A stretch of 64,000 bases of DNA from Montifringilla adamsi (taxonomy: Eukaryota > Chordata > Aves > Passeriformes > Passeridae), in assembly GCA_017590115.1 (NCBI GenBank), contig JAGGNK010008337.1, forward strand, positions 1,922,001 through 1,986,000, written 5' to 3'. The stretch's first letter is position 1, and every line of letters starts with the position of its first letter. A model generated the notes under the pieces. The model was not told where the DNA came from. It was given only the letters and a program-made list of their open reading frames with translations, and ran no database searches. The translations under genes and the position numbers were made by a program. This document shows positions 12,701-26,700 of this stretch, piece by piece.

Positions 12701-14474
12701 TAGAATCTCTTTGGATTCACCTGGTAACATGCTTGTAAAGCACCAAGAAAAATGGAAGTCTGATCTAGGGTTGTCTAATTGAATGTGAACACAGAAAATA
12801 AAAGAATGACCATGCAATACTGGAGCATCATGCTCAGGCACAGACTTGGCTGGTCTGCCTTGAGGTTACTTCTCACAGACTCTTCTAAACAGAATTTCAA
12901 CTACTAAGTGCTTCAAAATTCAGTGTTGGTCAAGAATTATTAAAGTCCAGTGAAAACCAGCAGGAGATCCCCCAGCTTTGTTACGAGGTAAAGTCCTCAA
13001 AGGCCAAACAAGGGAACACCGAGCCAAGCTGTACAGCTACAGAGACAGTCAGCATCACTGAGCGCAACTGAAATGCTCCCAGCCACAGAGGGTGAAATAT
13101 TAGCCTCTCAAACACTTCTTGCTAACCAAATCCATTGAAAGCAAAATGATTAAAGTCCACCTGGTGGATTTACAGGGCTTTGTGCTGATATGAGACCATT
13201 CACTCACGAGAGGCAGCCTTTTGACATGATTCAGTTGACTGCCCTTGGCATTTGACACACACCTAAGGAGTCTAAGTGGTTACTGCTATTAGCAAAGACT
13301 TGAAAAAAGACACTTGTCACATTAGGTCAGCTATCTCTTAACTTCATCCTGTGAAATGTCACCAGTACCCCCGGGTTCTCATTCCTTATCAGTCTTTGAG
13401 ATAGATGTAGTTATTGTTCTAAAGCAGCAAGAAACAGAGACAGGGAAACAAAGGAAAGTGTGAGTTGTTTATTGTCTCTTCCATAAATGACAAAAAAGTT
13501 CTTGAACTTTTAAGAAAAGGACAGACCTGATTGCTTTGTGCTTTATGTTTTCATAGGGATTTTTAGCCATGGCAGGTCCCCTCCTGCAGGAAAGTCCCCG
13601 TTCTGTCTCTGCAAATGGGGAGCTGAAGGCTCCTCTGCAGTGGAGCTGGCCCTGAGACCAAGTTCCACAGACCTGCACCAGTGCCACCGTGCTTAAACAG
13701 GCACAGGGGACACATTTGCCACTCACCTTGGTGGCATAAGAGGCATTTGTCAGGCACAAGGAGTGAAATGTTGCTGGACTGGAGATGTGCTTCACATAGG
13801 TACAAACCAGTACTGTAGAAACAGCCACCAAGTTGCCCTGACTGTTTCCCCTCATCTGCTCTGAACAAATTCACTTTCTTTGAGCCTGTGAAGATTTTGT
13901 TTTGTGTACAAGGTTACACACAGCATAGCCACATTTTAAACCAGTGTTACCTTGCTCTGCTCATCCAGAGCCAAGGTGTTCAGCCCCTCTCAGAACCAAA
14001 CTCAGAGAGAGAATCACAACCCGTGTGCTGAACCCTCCCCAGGACAGCCACTACAGCAGTGTTTATCCAACAGATCTGTGTAAGACACTGATATCCTGTT
14101 CACAGACATGGCTGCACTGAAAGGATGCTGTGGGAATTGTGAATTATTTGAAGATCTTGCAGAATCTCCCTTTTCTACTTCATTTAAGGCCTAGAAAACC
14201 TAAAGCCTTGCAATCCTGCCTTGCCATAGGCTGAACCTCTAAATTGCAATGGAAGAAGGATGGAAGTGTGCAAAAAGGAAAGAAATACAGAGAAGGGAGA
14301 CATGGATTTCATAATATCTCAGCTGGACAAGTTAGTGTTTGACAGCTTGAATTTATGTGAACATTAACAGAATTGATAAGTCAGGGTCTTGCTGACCTTG
14401 GTACTATTCCAGAAGTAATATTTTCACTAAGGTGAACTATTTCTGGACATTTCTCCGATGTACTGAACAGACAC
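9790..14474. other. non-coding DNA; spurious ORFs
   Basis: This stretch includes a 166-codon minus-strand frame at 11451-11951. It starts at TTG, has no recognisable domain and overlaps plus-strand frames, so I treat it as chance. An AT-rich CNE-like patch lies at about 11060-11260 (gcagtaattacattttac, ttcatttatgctgtcaaaac), and a purine-rich stretch at about 11360-11393. Minus-strand ORFs at 13469-13874 are likewise unrecognised. Confidence 0.55.
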
Positions 14475-14491
14475 TTTTTTTTTTTTTTTTT
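14475..14491. repeat. poly(T) tract, 17 T
   Basis: An uninterrupted T-run. No retroposed body was recognised next to it, so it may be a simple homopolymer or the antisense poly(A) tail of a degraded retrocopy. Confidence 0.9.
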
Positions 14492-15219
14492 CCCTGACAT
14501 TGGAGTGAGCAGAGCTCCTTGTTCCTATTCCCTGTAGAATGGGAACAATATATTCTCACTGCAGCCAAGGTCATCCAAATTCATCCAAATTCTTGCCCCT
14601 TGGCAGAGATTCACATTTTTCCTCCAAATGCTTTAACAAACAGGTCTTGCTTTTCTCTCTTTAAGCAGATGCACCCACTCCACAGAGCTCAGCCAGCAAA
14701 GGCAGGCTTCTCAAAGGTGTGCTCCTGCCAGCAGGAGCCTTGAGTTTCTGATAGAACTCCCCTTTCTCTGCTTTACTCTGCTGTTTCCTTCAAGGAGCAC
14801 AGCTTTGGTGTCACTATTTATCAGCACTCCCAACCAATTTAAGCATTCCAAATACAAATCCGTTTTCATGGGCTGTGAATGAGCTGCTCAAGCAGGGCAA
14901 TAAAAGGGAGGGAGTTGGAACCAGGATTTCCTGAGGCACAGACTATCTGTTTGGCTTTGGAGTATTTGAATGAGGAAATGTTGCTTGTCTTCAGTGTGAG
15001 TGGCAGCTGGAAAGCACATAGGACTGGGACCCCAGGGGAAATAAGTGTCTTTTCCTTCCTGGGAAAGGGACACAGTCTTGGTCTCACCACACTCCAGTAC
15101 TGACAGCAAAAGCTCAGGAGATCCAGGGAAGCCCAGTGAAGGCAGCTTTCCCTGGGGTGAATCAGCACAGCTCCCTGGGCCTGCACTGACACTGATTTAT
15201 AGCAACTGAGGATTGTAGG

Positions 15220-15520
15220 CAGCTAAATTCATTTCATGAACCACAAAACACATTGTATGCAATCACCTTAATCTATAACAACAAAACCTGTATGCTCAAG
15301 AAAATTGCTTGATGATACCGCAGATATATACATTTATCCAAGCTAATTAAGAGTTACTGAGCATATCTTTAATTACTGGCAATACTCTGAATGGCCCATG
15401 GCCCACAAATGTATCTCTAGCATAATCACAGTCAACCCTTCTCCTCTTCAAAGTGTATCATAATTGTTTACTAATTAATCTTTAAGCTCTTGCACCACAC
15501 AGCATGTTTAGCCTTCTATA
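15220..15520. promoter_or_regulatory. CNE-like, TAAT-rich block (candidate enhancer)
   Basis: A dense run of homeodomain-type cores in unique sequence: caagctaattaagagttact near 15340, tctttaattactggc near 15367 and tactaattaatctttaag near 15469, with an ATGCAAT (octamer-like) string near 15258. There are no repeats and no ORF. This texture is typical of vertebrate developmental enhancers. The call is inference from composition only. Confidence 0.3.
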
Positions 15521-18500
15521 AACACAGACTCCACAGTTCTGGAGAAGAAAAGAAGAGGATGATGTGTGAGGGAATTTACTACATTCGCTGAAAGACTCTC
15601 TGCTTGGCATTAATTTTTGTTAACTTCTTAGAATCCTGAGAGTCATCAGAGGCCTATCTTAGCTCTGTGACTCAGATAAACACCCTGATTTGGTTCTAGG
15701 CAGCGCTTGAACATGCTGCCTACAGTGGCAGTCACTGTCTGCCTTGCTAGATTGCACTCAGGCAAAACTCTCGGGGCTCATGCATCACCAAATCTTGCCT
15801 GTACTCAAAATAATTTGTACTGAAGTTCTCTTTCTTGAGCAGACTCTTCAAACTCTACTTGCTTGCATGACAAGCAGTGAGATCTTTACTGCAGACATTA
15901 ATAAGAAGTGGAGCAAGTCTTTAATTTGAAAGGTAACAATAGGTAATGTTACCTGGCACATCCTTGCTTAGGCTATGGCTGAAAGAGCTGCAACTGTTAA
16001 GGCTGATCATTTCCAAGTTTTACATTGGCCTCTGGCTGAATTTTTCAGAGGTAGCACCAAGTCATTTCTCTAAATAAGGATAGAGAATGGCCTGCCAGGT
16101 CAAATAACTCCAACATGGTCATGGTCAGACATAAATCAAAATTGTGCAAAGAAAGTGATGCTCTTCCTGTGGAAATATGAGTGTGGCTGAGTTACAAAAA
16201 ACAATTACAGTTTGAAACTAAATTTTAGGGTGTTTAAGTTACACCCAGCATATACCCCATCTTAAGTCAACATAGGGGATGGCAACATCAACAACTGAAG
16301 TTAGGAAATGCTGGGATTCATGGCATTTGGGCACGTTCTGCTCAGCTGCATTGGTGGTTTTCACTAGGATGCATTTTATGGGAAGGTCACTCGCTTCCCT
16401 GACCCCACGCTGCTGCACCAGGTACAGGCAGAAAGAAGGTTCGCATCTTTCCCCCTTATTCAGAGATTAGACACAAAAATCCTTTCTTTTACATGAAACT
16501 CAGCAAACTGTAGGGAAAAAAAGTCACAGTCCTCATTGTTCTTGTCTTCATTGGAGACAGAAACAAGGCAAAAGGACTGAAACCACATCAGACAGAACAA
16601 GCTCTGGGCATTGCAGGAGCTCCTCTACACAAATCAAGTCACACTGTTGTGCAGTGACCGATGGAGTGAGGCTTTGTGAGACAAAAAACCAGACAGATTC
16701 TGACGGGGGGAAGAATTTTACTTCTATGAATAGTACTTTTCAAGGGCACTCAGCTGCTTGGGCAGGTACGTGTCTCCTCGCAGGCAGGGACACAAGAAAA
16801 GAGAGGGGAAAGCTTTCAGTAACCCAAGTGCAGCTTTGGGGCTATATTGTGTTCATGTGTTGCTAAAGCTGATGATGTGCCAGTATGAACCAGCTCATCA
16901 GATGGGCACAGGCTCTCTCTGTTCTTTCCTAGGAAGGTGGCAGATAAAAGACAAGGCATTCAAGTAGCTGACAGGGTAACCTGTAAGTGCCTGTCCTGAG
17001 CAATCTACTTGTCAGCTTTCCTGGCTAAGAGAGGAGACGTGTGCCACAGCTGTCAGCTTTGTGTCATCTTTCCTCTCTGCCTTTCATCGTCCTTCATCCC
17101 ATGAATGGAGGTTTTCTTTTACTTTCCTTTTTTGGGCCAGCTCGCAGGAGCTCCTTTGTCCCACTGCCTTAATGGATCTTGGGAGTGTGCAAATCCAGCC
17201 AGTTCCAGGAATGGCTAAATGGGGAACAGGACCAGAGGCATAAGGAAGCCATCATCATCATCACCATCATCCAACAGGCACACTGAGGCCTGGAGGTGTA
17301 AATGCTCAGCTACCCTGGAGGTGACTGAACACAGAGCCTGCCCTTTGGGCTACTATAACATGCTGGCAGTTGTCCACAAGCACAGCACAAAGGACAGGGC
17401 TTTCCTTTTTCCCTGTGAGTGATTCCACAAACACTCATCACAAGGGTAAATGCCTGTGAAAACAGGGAATTTCAAAGCTGCTTTTCTCTAAAAGTGCATC
17501 GATGCCATCACTAACGAAAGTAGCTTCTAAGTGTGACCAGGAAAATCCCTGCACCTGATGCATTTCCCTGTTTCTCCCTGGCAGAAGCTGTCTAAGCTCC
17601 CAGCTGTTGGAGATGCATGTGGGTAAGAGCACTTACACATCCACCTTCTCATGGACATAAAGGGCTCAGCCCTCAGCTCTCTTCCCCTCCACCACAATTA
17701 TCTAACAGAAGGTGTAGGGATGGATTATGAAAGTTTCTGGCTTTGAACAGAAACATCCATCTAAAACAATAATGATGTCTTTAGGCAAATCTCAATTCCT
17801 CCGAATTGCCAGAACACACACAGGAAGGAGGCTGTGGAGCTCCTGTGCAAATTCAGAAGAGTTGTGAAAGATCAAAGTAGCACTAGAGACTAGCAAGAGC
17901 ACACATTTAATGTTGGAAAAATAGCATAGCTATGATTGCAAACCATGAGAGGGGAAGGAACACCTTCAGAAGCATAACTCGGGAAGCATGGCACACAGGG
18001 AAAAATGAAGCATCAGCAGCTGGCACTGCAGCTCTGATAAGGGGCCAGGGGATTGCAGGCAGATGCATTTTATTGTCAAACAGATTCTAATGAAGTGTCT
18101 CAATTTAAGAATGTCAACAATATTCTACTTTGATCAAGAATATTTCATCATTCCGGGATCAAAGGGGTTTTTGTCTGACCTTTTTATTCCCTTTCCTTTT
18201 AGAAACATAAACCATCAGATTTAAAGGTATATGAACTTTGACTCTCTACTCTGACTAGGAACTAAAAAAGCCTAATGGTGAAAGTTGCTCTCCTGAGTAC
18301 AGGGGTGGACCTGGTGGGATGCAGAAGCTGCTCTCAGCTGGCATTATTCTTTGATTCCGTGAAAGTAAATGTCAAAGTAAATATTGAAATGCAACTCTGA
18401 GCAAAAATTCCAATTTCTGTTCATCTCTCCTGCTGGTTTCTGGGAGGCAGAATGTAAAAGCTCATTAATGTTTCCTTTTCTTTTCAGATACCCACTTGCT

Positions 18501-20389
18501 GGATGACACTTACTTCAGTGTTTGGGTATTAAACAAGGAATTCTGAGCCTGTTCTGCTTCCAAATGTGGACTGACTGCCAAACAGAAAAAGGAGAAGTGA
18601 GTGAAAGAAAACATTTGCAATACCTTTGGAAAGACAAGCGTTCAGGTGGCGAGCAGCTCTCAGCTTTCAAGAGTTTCTTGTCAAAGATGCAAGTTCCTGC
18701 ATGCTCAGCTCTGGGCTTTTTTAACCTATCCATTAGAGAGATGAATTTTTAGATAACTACACGAACTTGCTGTGTTCATGCTGGTCATTCTGCCTGGGTG
18801 TTCCAGCCCTGCTCTCAGCATGCCCAGGATGTGCTGCTGCTGTGGCCAGGCCAGCTCTGCCACGTTTGTCACAGCAACCTTCACAACGAGCATCACCCTC
18901 AGTACCTTCCAAACACCTCTGCAGCCATCCCTGCCATTGGGAGAGTTTGGAAACAACAAGGAGGTGAAGTTAAAAGAGCATTTTGCCTATCTTAGATATA
19001 ACTATGATTTCTGTCTGCAAAACTTACACTGCCTGATCACCTCACAAGCTTATCCACTCAGGGAAGTTAGGCACTGAGTCTGACCAGCAGATCCCAAGGT
19101 ATTTATAGCATTCCCCATGGAACTGACTGTCACAGATTCATCCAGGGTCTTAGAGCAAGTCTGTTGTCAGGCAGGTAAAGAAGTTCCTGAGTACAAACAT
19201 TTTCTGAACTTCCTAAGTTTATAGGGGGAAAATATTTGTGGGAGGACCCTGCAGCAAGGGTTGTTCTGGCTCTGGCTGGAGAGAAAGATTCCAACTGAAT
19301 GAAAAGCATATTGCAGTTGAGGGCTTTTTTACAGATAAAATATGGCTTGACAAAGTATAAATTATTGTTTTATTTATCAGAGTAAGCTAATTCAAAGTCA
19401 GGAGAAAATGAAATTGGAATATTTTAACTTGGCTGTTTTTCACAGCTACCTGCTCACTGTTTTAAACAATAAAGGCCGTAGTTAGCCCATTACTGATAAA
19501 TACAAAACATTCTTAAAAGACAATATAATCCTACTTCATACATCATCATTACTTGGCAAGAAAACAAACAAATGCAGTGGGTTTTATCACAGCACTTGCA
19601 TTTGATCAAGAGCACAATAATCTCATTCAAATCAACACCATAACTAGAAAGTAATTGCTCTATAATCAGACATCAAACAGACAAAATCACCCTGGGTGTT
19701 TCCAACAAAATCACTTGGTGTCAGTTAAAGTCTACTCCCTTTGGATGGTTTATTCACAAAGTGACAGTACTGAGACTTCCTGAAGCCCCTTCCTAATTCC
19801 TTCCCCACTGTGAGAGGGGAGGTGCAGAAATGCAGCATCAGAGGGCTCTGTCCCAGGAACTGGCATCAGTGCATGGGATCATGGACCACAGCACATCCCT
19901 GCTGTCTGCTCCAGTACCAAATCCAGGCAAACAGCACTCCCAGTCTTTATTTCTGGACCCACACCCCAGATTTAGCAACTGGCAGACAGCAGCATAAGGC
20001 AGAGAGGCAGAAAATAGAGGGTATTGACAGGAAAAAATATCTAAGCCTTTTCCCAGATGGATGAGGGATATTCTCCTGCATTCCCAGTAAGGAAGCTCAG
20101 GCTTTAACACTGTGCCCTCAGTGCAGGAGTCACTGCAAGAAAGTTTTTTTTAATACACACGGTATGAAAAGCTTTCCCACTCCCAAACTGGAAACTCTTT
20201 CCATCAGGCTGGTCTGGAAGGCAGGAATCCCTGGAGGTGCCAGTAGGAGCTCCAGTTGATTGTTACACACAAAGGGACAGTTCTAGGAGGAAATCCTTTT
20301 GTTCTGTGCATCAAATAGTTGTGTAATAATTGTATCATTTTCTCTGAAGAGCCTCAAAGCAAATGATTTCAAAGGCAGGAAGAAGAGAA
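15521..20389. other. non-coding DNA, repeat-poor
   Basis: I see no CR1 and no supportable gene here. A short CAT-rich patch (catcatcatcatcaccatcat) lies near 17249-17270. About 18050-18190 is another CNE-like AT-rich stretch (attttattgtcaaacagatt, gaatatttcatcattccggg). Small ORFs around 18515-19077 overlap in four frames and are taken as chance. Confidence 0.5.
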
Positions 20390-20900
20390 TACCTGGAGCT
20401 GTCTAATTACAGACCTGAGATATGCACAGCAAAGTATTAAAATAAATGATATAGATGGATTATCAGAGAAGAGAGCAGGGCTGATAAGCCATATTTAGTA
20501 TACTAATCCTGACTGTTTGTTTTGCATTCTTTGAGCCTTTTAAGATGACAGGTTCTGATCAACTGCTTCCCTTAGAGGTTGGCAGCTTTCCTGCTCTAGC
20601 AGTTAATTTCTGTTTGATGTTCTCAACTTTGTGTCAATGTACAAACTACTGTTAAGATATATAGCAGCGATTAAAATAATTCATCCATCTGGTTATAATT
20701 AAAGACCTAGTTAAATGTAATGACAACTTGATGTAGCAAAGCCAGCTCTCATCTTTTGAAAGGGCTGTGTACATTCAGAAACTAATGCTGTAAATGGGTG
20801 ACAGACTACTGCAACGTGGCCATTAAATTCAGGGGAATTAATTAAACTTGTTTCATAAAAAAGCCTTAATGACATTTACTGGCAAGACAAGTAAGGCAGA
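20390..20900. promoter_or_regulatory. CNE-like block (candidate enhancer)
   Basis: About 500 bases of unique AT-rich sequence with repeated homeodomain-like and GATA-like cores: atatagatggattatcag, ctgataagccatatttag, gcgattaaaataattcatcc, ggttataattaaagac and ggaattaattaaacttg. No ORF or repeat explains it. Whether it is conserved is unknown from this window alone. Confidence 0.3.
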
Positions 20901-21877
20901 AATTGCAAGTATCCATGATTGCTCCCTGTGGAATCTCACTGCTTCCAGGAGACCTCAGCAGACCCTCCAAGCACCACTGGACTGAGGCAAAAGGGGGTTA
21001 TGAATTTGCTCTCCCATAAGGGTTGTAACTACAAATTTAAGTCTCTGCTGGCTGGTCCCCAGCTAAGAACATAAACACAGGGTGGGGACAAACACAATCC
21101 TGACACTTTGGGCATTGTGAGCAGTGAGCTTTGTGAATAGGAAATGTTTGTCAGGATCAGAAAATACAGCAGAACCATGGAGACAGAGAAATATTCATTC
21201 ATCCTGGGAAATAAAGCAAAGACATCCCCAATGTCCTCTTTCTACTTTCTGGCTTTGTCTGTTGGCAACAGGAAAGTTGTGCCACTTATTCAAAATGTTG
21301 TATGTTGTGGCAGAAAAATCTCAGGGACTTCCATCACTTCATGTCAGATCCAGGATTTCCGTTGTGTTGAACAAGACCAGGAGCAGCATCAGAAGCTGAA
21401 CTATGTAATGACTGATTCTGAGTTTGCATTGCTTTGGATCTATCCAAGTGTCTTTCAAAAACTTCCAACGAAGTAGAACCTTGTAATGACTTAATTTGGG
21501 TCCTAAGAAACATTAACTCAATCTGAAGGGATTACTTTATTTCAATATTGAAGTGTTTTAAAGAGGCAATTTTGAAACACAAACCCCCTTGAATTGTTAG
21601 ATTACAAGATCTACCTGACTGGAATGATTTTTTTTTTTTAAATAGAAGAATAATTTTGCAAAAGTGTCATATATTTGTAAAACTATTATCATAACTAAAT
21701 CTGATTTTTTTCTGAAAAATCCTGTTTCCACTGAAATCTGTCACCCAAGCCAGAGGCTGGGAATATTCTTCAGGTTTTGGCAGTCACAAAGAAATTCTTG
21801 CCTGATTCCATTATCCCCTTTTCAATGAACTCTGGAAGTATAAAACAGTGCAGTCTCCACCGAAAACCAAGGGGCAG

Positions 21878-21932
21878 AAGAATATAAAATAGAATCAAAA
21901 AATATAAAATAGAACATAAAATAGAATCAAAA
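21878..21932. repeat. short AT-rich imperfect tandem repeat
   Basis: The motif 'aatataaaatagaatcaaaa' is followed by further ATAAAATAGAA(T) units, about three imperfect copies in all. It is a local slippage product without visible function. Confidence 0.7.
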
Positions 21933-23717
21933 TCTTCTTTATCTTTGCCATGTTATTTGAACAGGTGTGTGCAGTGAAGCCTTCCCTAATTCCCACCTTC
22001 CCTTCCCATTCTGGGTGTAAAACAAGATATTGCTGAAAACTTCATTGGTTTAAGGCTTTTTACCTCTTTTGTCCTCCTTGCAATTAAAAAAGAGAAATCC
22101 ACACCTAAAGCTCAACTTGCAGCCTGTGCCTTGACTTTCTGCCCTTCAAATATTCTGTGTTACATTCCTGGTTACATCTCCACAATACCTACTTGATAAA
22201 GCCCCAATGCAGAGTGGAAATGATATTTCCACATCACAACCATAAGCTGCTGGATTTCCTCTTCATTTGATTTAAAGTCTTTTGCCAACTGATTTTATTT
22301 TAGGACAAGACTCTCAAGCAGGTCTGAGGTTTGAGTTTGGGGTATTTTCTTTGCTTTACTCACATATTTTAACGCTTTTCTCTTTGACCAGCAGACTGTG
22401 AACAACCTTTTGCTATGTTAATTAATAGATCAACTTTCATAAACAGATATTGAAGATTTCTTACATTGAAGCACCTTTTGCAATTCCTAGCAAAGTGCCT
22501 GGTACTACATGATAAAACTCCAGTGCTTTCCTCACTGAACTCCCCTGTGGGTCAGGCACCACAATGACAGTTCTGCTGTGCACACACCTCTGCTTCTGGT
22601 CCAGCTCCAGAAGTAGTGAAACAAGGGCAGCTGTTAACAGTTCCAAACAGCCAAGGGAAAACCCAGAGGATAAGAATTTTCCTGAGAAGACCCAGAGCCA
22701 TGAGATTTGCAGTCAGATAGCCAGCCCAACTCTCAGTGACCTCTCTGAGAGAACTGAAAACGTCTGGCCGCTTGTCAAAACTGAACATCCAGCCCTGTTG
22801 CTGAAGGAAACCCCTAGTAAGAGATAGCCAAAGCAATATCAAAGGCACAAAATCCATGAGATGTAAGTAATGGAGTTGTTTTGGGAATAGCCCTTTCTGC
22901 ACTGCACGCTCTGTACTGTTCCATAATTATATGCAGACACATCAGTTCCTGCTCTGCCCTAATCAGGATAACACAATCCTTACTGCCTTGAACACACAAC
23001 CTTGGCATCCCCTTTTGGACATTTCTTCATGGGCTAAAACTGAGCCAAAATGGCAAAATATTACAGGAGAGACCAAAGGGAGAGTTTCCAATATTCAGGC
23101 AGAGCAGTTCTTCCATCAGTCACACTCTTGCCTCTCTCTGTTATAGTCACAACCTCCATTCCCCAAAATTACTTTGTACTAGTGAACACGAGCAAGGCTA
23201 TCAAAACCTAGTTCCTAATTCTTCCAGACCAGTGGTTCATAGTCTGGGCTGGGTATAACCATTCCTAGCAGTATTTTAACCAGGGAGGCAACATATCCAG
23301 CCCCTGGAAATCACAGGGCAGCTGCATTTGGGATCTGCACTATGGACTGCAGACCCGCATTCAGAGGACCCTCCAAACCACACTTTCAGCCATGAATACA
23401 AATGCTCTGGGAACCTGACTTGTTTCAGCTATTCCAGGACCAGTTGGCTTTAATTTATCTCACTATTCAAAAATGAACTGCTTGCATTTTTAATTTTTAG
23501 TCAAAACAAAAGGCTCTGTATTTTGGGGGCCGTGAGGAGGGAGTAGGAGAAATCTGCCTCACCCTCAGCTACTGCAGAGTTGACCAGCACAGAAGTCAGG
23601 ATTAGGGCTCAGCAGGAAACACAGAATCTCAGCTAAGAACCAAGGCCAGAGTCCCCTGGAGCAGCCACTGTACAACTACAACCTCATGCCCTGAATGAGA
23701 GGGCTCACCACAGGTTT

Positions 23718-23770
23718 CCATGGCAAATATTTCTCCATGGATTTCCACGGCAAATCTTTCTCCACAGTTC
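23718..23770. repeat. imperfect 26-bp tandem duplication
   Basis: Two neighbouring copies of 'tttccatggcaaat' followed by 'atttctcca', versus 'tttccacggcaaat' followed by 'ctttctcca'. They differ at a few positions, so the duplication is not recent. Confidence 0.75.
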
Positions 23771-26700
23771 TTTTTCCTATTTCTCAGAGTCCAGTGTTAT
23801 TCTGCTTCAGATCAGCTGCTGTCTAAATTATCTTACTGAGATAATCTTAGATCATTGCCTGAGACAACAAAGCAGATGGAATAATTTGATTTTTATTACA
23901 GCCAATTCAAACCAGCCACAAGGATTTATCAAACCTAGAGGGAACAGGTATTTCTCAGTCTTGCTGTAACTAAGTACGACATACAGAGCCAGGACAACAT
24001 GGAAATGTAAGCCATGCTCCTAGGAGTCAACTGAAGATGGAGAGTGTGACCAGGCACTGCCAAGCAGCCAGGCTGACCCTTCAGCAACCCTGGACAGACC
24101 TGTGGCCCCTCTCAGCACCCCCACCAAACAGCCCTTGCACCACTGAGGTGCCCCAGGACATGCACACCAGTCCCCAGGGGATTTGTGGCCCACCCTTCCT
24201 CAGGGTGACACCAGGGAAATGCCAGCTGAAGGGATTCACCACCAACACCTCCACCAGACCCTGCTGCCAAGGGAAATTCAGCTGGACTTTTACCCTGCCA
24301 CCCACCCTTTACACAATTCTTATCTCTTTCTTCACAGGACCTCCTCATCCAAATCTCCTTGGCACAAGCCAAGCTGGTGCTCCATGCCCAGGGCAGAGGA
24401 GCTGAGTGTGGCAGCAGTTTGTTGCTGGGAGCGTGCAGCACGGCTCCAGTCACCGCGTGCCTTGCACTGCTTTACTGAGCTGGGGACGCTGTCCAGAGCG
24501 CTCTGCTCAGTGTCCCCGACAAGATGGCCATCAAAGCCTGGGTTAGGGGTCAGGCACCCAAAGCCATTAGCACTCCAGAGTGATTGATTACCATCATGTG
24601 TGGTCTCAATCAAGAGCCGGTAATGAGCTGCATTCATTAATCCCATTTATATGTTTGCATAGTCCAGTCTTGAATTTCAGAGAATAAAAAGGCTTCATAC
24701 TGAGATTGCACTACCTGGGAAGGAGAAGGAAGTCACAGAGGGCATAAAGGATTTGCACATAATTCTGCATTTTGGGAATTTCAGCCCAGATATTTCTAAA
24801 TGCCAAGCAGAGTGGGTGCACAGCATGGCCTGCACACCTCCCAGCAGCACCAAGCCACAAGCTGGTCTTCCCCACCTCTGTGCTATAGCTTCATCTGTAC
24901 TTACTGGATGTTTTCCTGGCACTTCTAAAATAACTCTCCAACAGACCACAGCTCTATCCAGTGTTACAGCCACTCCAAGTTTCTGTTCCTGTTTAGACCA
25001 TTATGGGTTCTCTGCCACTTTGTGTTTGATAACCCCTTATTTTCTTCTTATCAGCTCCACCAAAAACCTCATGTTCTGAATATGCCCCTGCCACCCTTGG
25101 CTGTCCTGTCTTCCTCAAGCCATGCCCCGTGATAACCTTCAGCAGAGGGCCCATCAGAAGTAACTTGACCCCGTGCCCTACCCTCACATCCCGTTTTGAG
25201 CAGGCCAGGCTTCCACCCTGTGCTCAGCCCTACACACCAGCCCAGGTTCCTTTCACTAGCATTAAAGGCATGTTTTCCTGCTTCCCCTCCCCAAAGAAAC
25301 CCTAAAGGAATTATAAAACTAAAGGGTGAAATTCTGTCTCAGTCGAAGGCAATGGGAATTAAAACAGTAAGTTGCCACTGACTTTAACAAGGCTGGGGCT
25401 GACCTCAGCACTCAGAGCTCCAGCACAAGGCTCTGTGCTGCACACAGAATGATGAGGGGGTTTTCAGCTTCACCTCTTCTGAAAATACTCCAGAATGTCA
25501 GTGAGGACAGCTTCAATGCATTTAACTCTGTCAGAAAATTTTCATATTGAAAACAAACTTGCCAGAACACAAATCCTTTGCAAAATACATTAAATTTGAA
25601 CCAGCTCACTCTTAAGTAGAAATCATTTATTTTAAAAGATATTGGAAACTGCACTCACCTTAGATAGCTCAAGGAATCAGATAATTGCATGCTTGGATGT
25701 CCAGAAGCCGTCACCACTTTTACCAGCATAAATTCAGTACACAATGTAAAAAATAAAGTTCTTTCAAAAAGTTAAGAAGGGTTTGTTGGGTTTTTTTCAG
25801 AAGGGTATTACTTGGTTAAAAACAGATTGGAATAATAAATGCCTCTAAGTGTTCCCAGGCCCCTTTTTTGTAGAAGTGCTTTTTGCATTTCATGTGGGGA
25901 AAAAAATATGTACCCATGAGAGGTAATGATATTTATCCACTCTAATGCAAAAGAACAGCAAATATGTTAAAGGTAACCAGCACATAATTGTGTAAGCTAT
26001 TCAAAAGTTTTACAATTATGTAAAACGTAAAATAATCAAGGTAAAGGTGATACTGACTGCACAGTAAACTTAAACACCTTTATTTTTCTTTTGCAAACCC
26101 ATAAAGCCCAGTGCACAAGCTCACCTTCCATGTGATGCCACACATTGCTGGTGCTCCCTGCTGGAAATAATCTGGTGGGGTAGGTAAATTCCATGGCCAG
26201 CACTTAATATCCTTATATGACACCCACAATCCAAAACAAGGAGCTCTGTATTTCTTCAAAGGGAAGACCACCACTCCTAACACTCCTTGCCTGGCAGCAG
26301 AAAGCCAGGAGATGCCTGGCTCATGGCCAAGGCATGCCAGGATGAAAAAGAACGCAGAGGGCCCTGCAAAGCACTGCCCTGGTGGTAGAAGGAGCAAGAG
26401 GAGTCCTGGAAATGCTCCTTCCAATGATCTCTAGAAAGACAGGATCAGGCAGAGAGATTTCATCTCCAGAGTCTCCCACAGGACAGGAAAGAAGCTGAAA
26501 GATGCAGAGCTGAGGAATGAAACTACTGATTGGAAATAAAACGAGAGAGCAGCATAGAGTTTGTGTTTGCTCCATAGGGAAACAATGACAAAGGACACAG
26601 AACTGGTCTCCTGAGGAGTTTTTTCACTGGGATTCAGTGATTCAGGAATCTCTCAGTACGAGGTTTTGTAGACCAAGCTACCTACTCCTATGGATACACA

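Noticed and set aside
24037..24646. Cluster of ORFs up to 134 codons on both strands
   Set aside because: A C-rich, stop-poor stretch explains open frames in both directions; nothing is recognisable as a gene or ERV.
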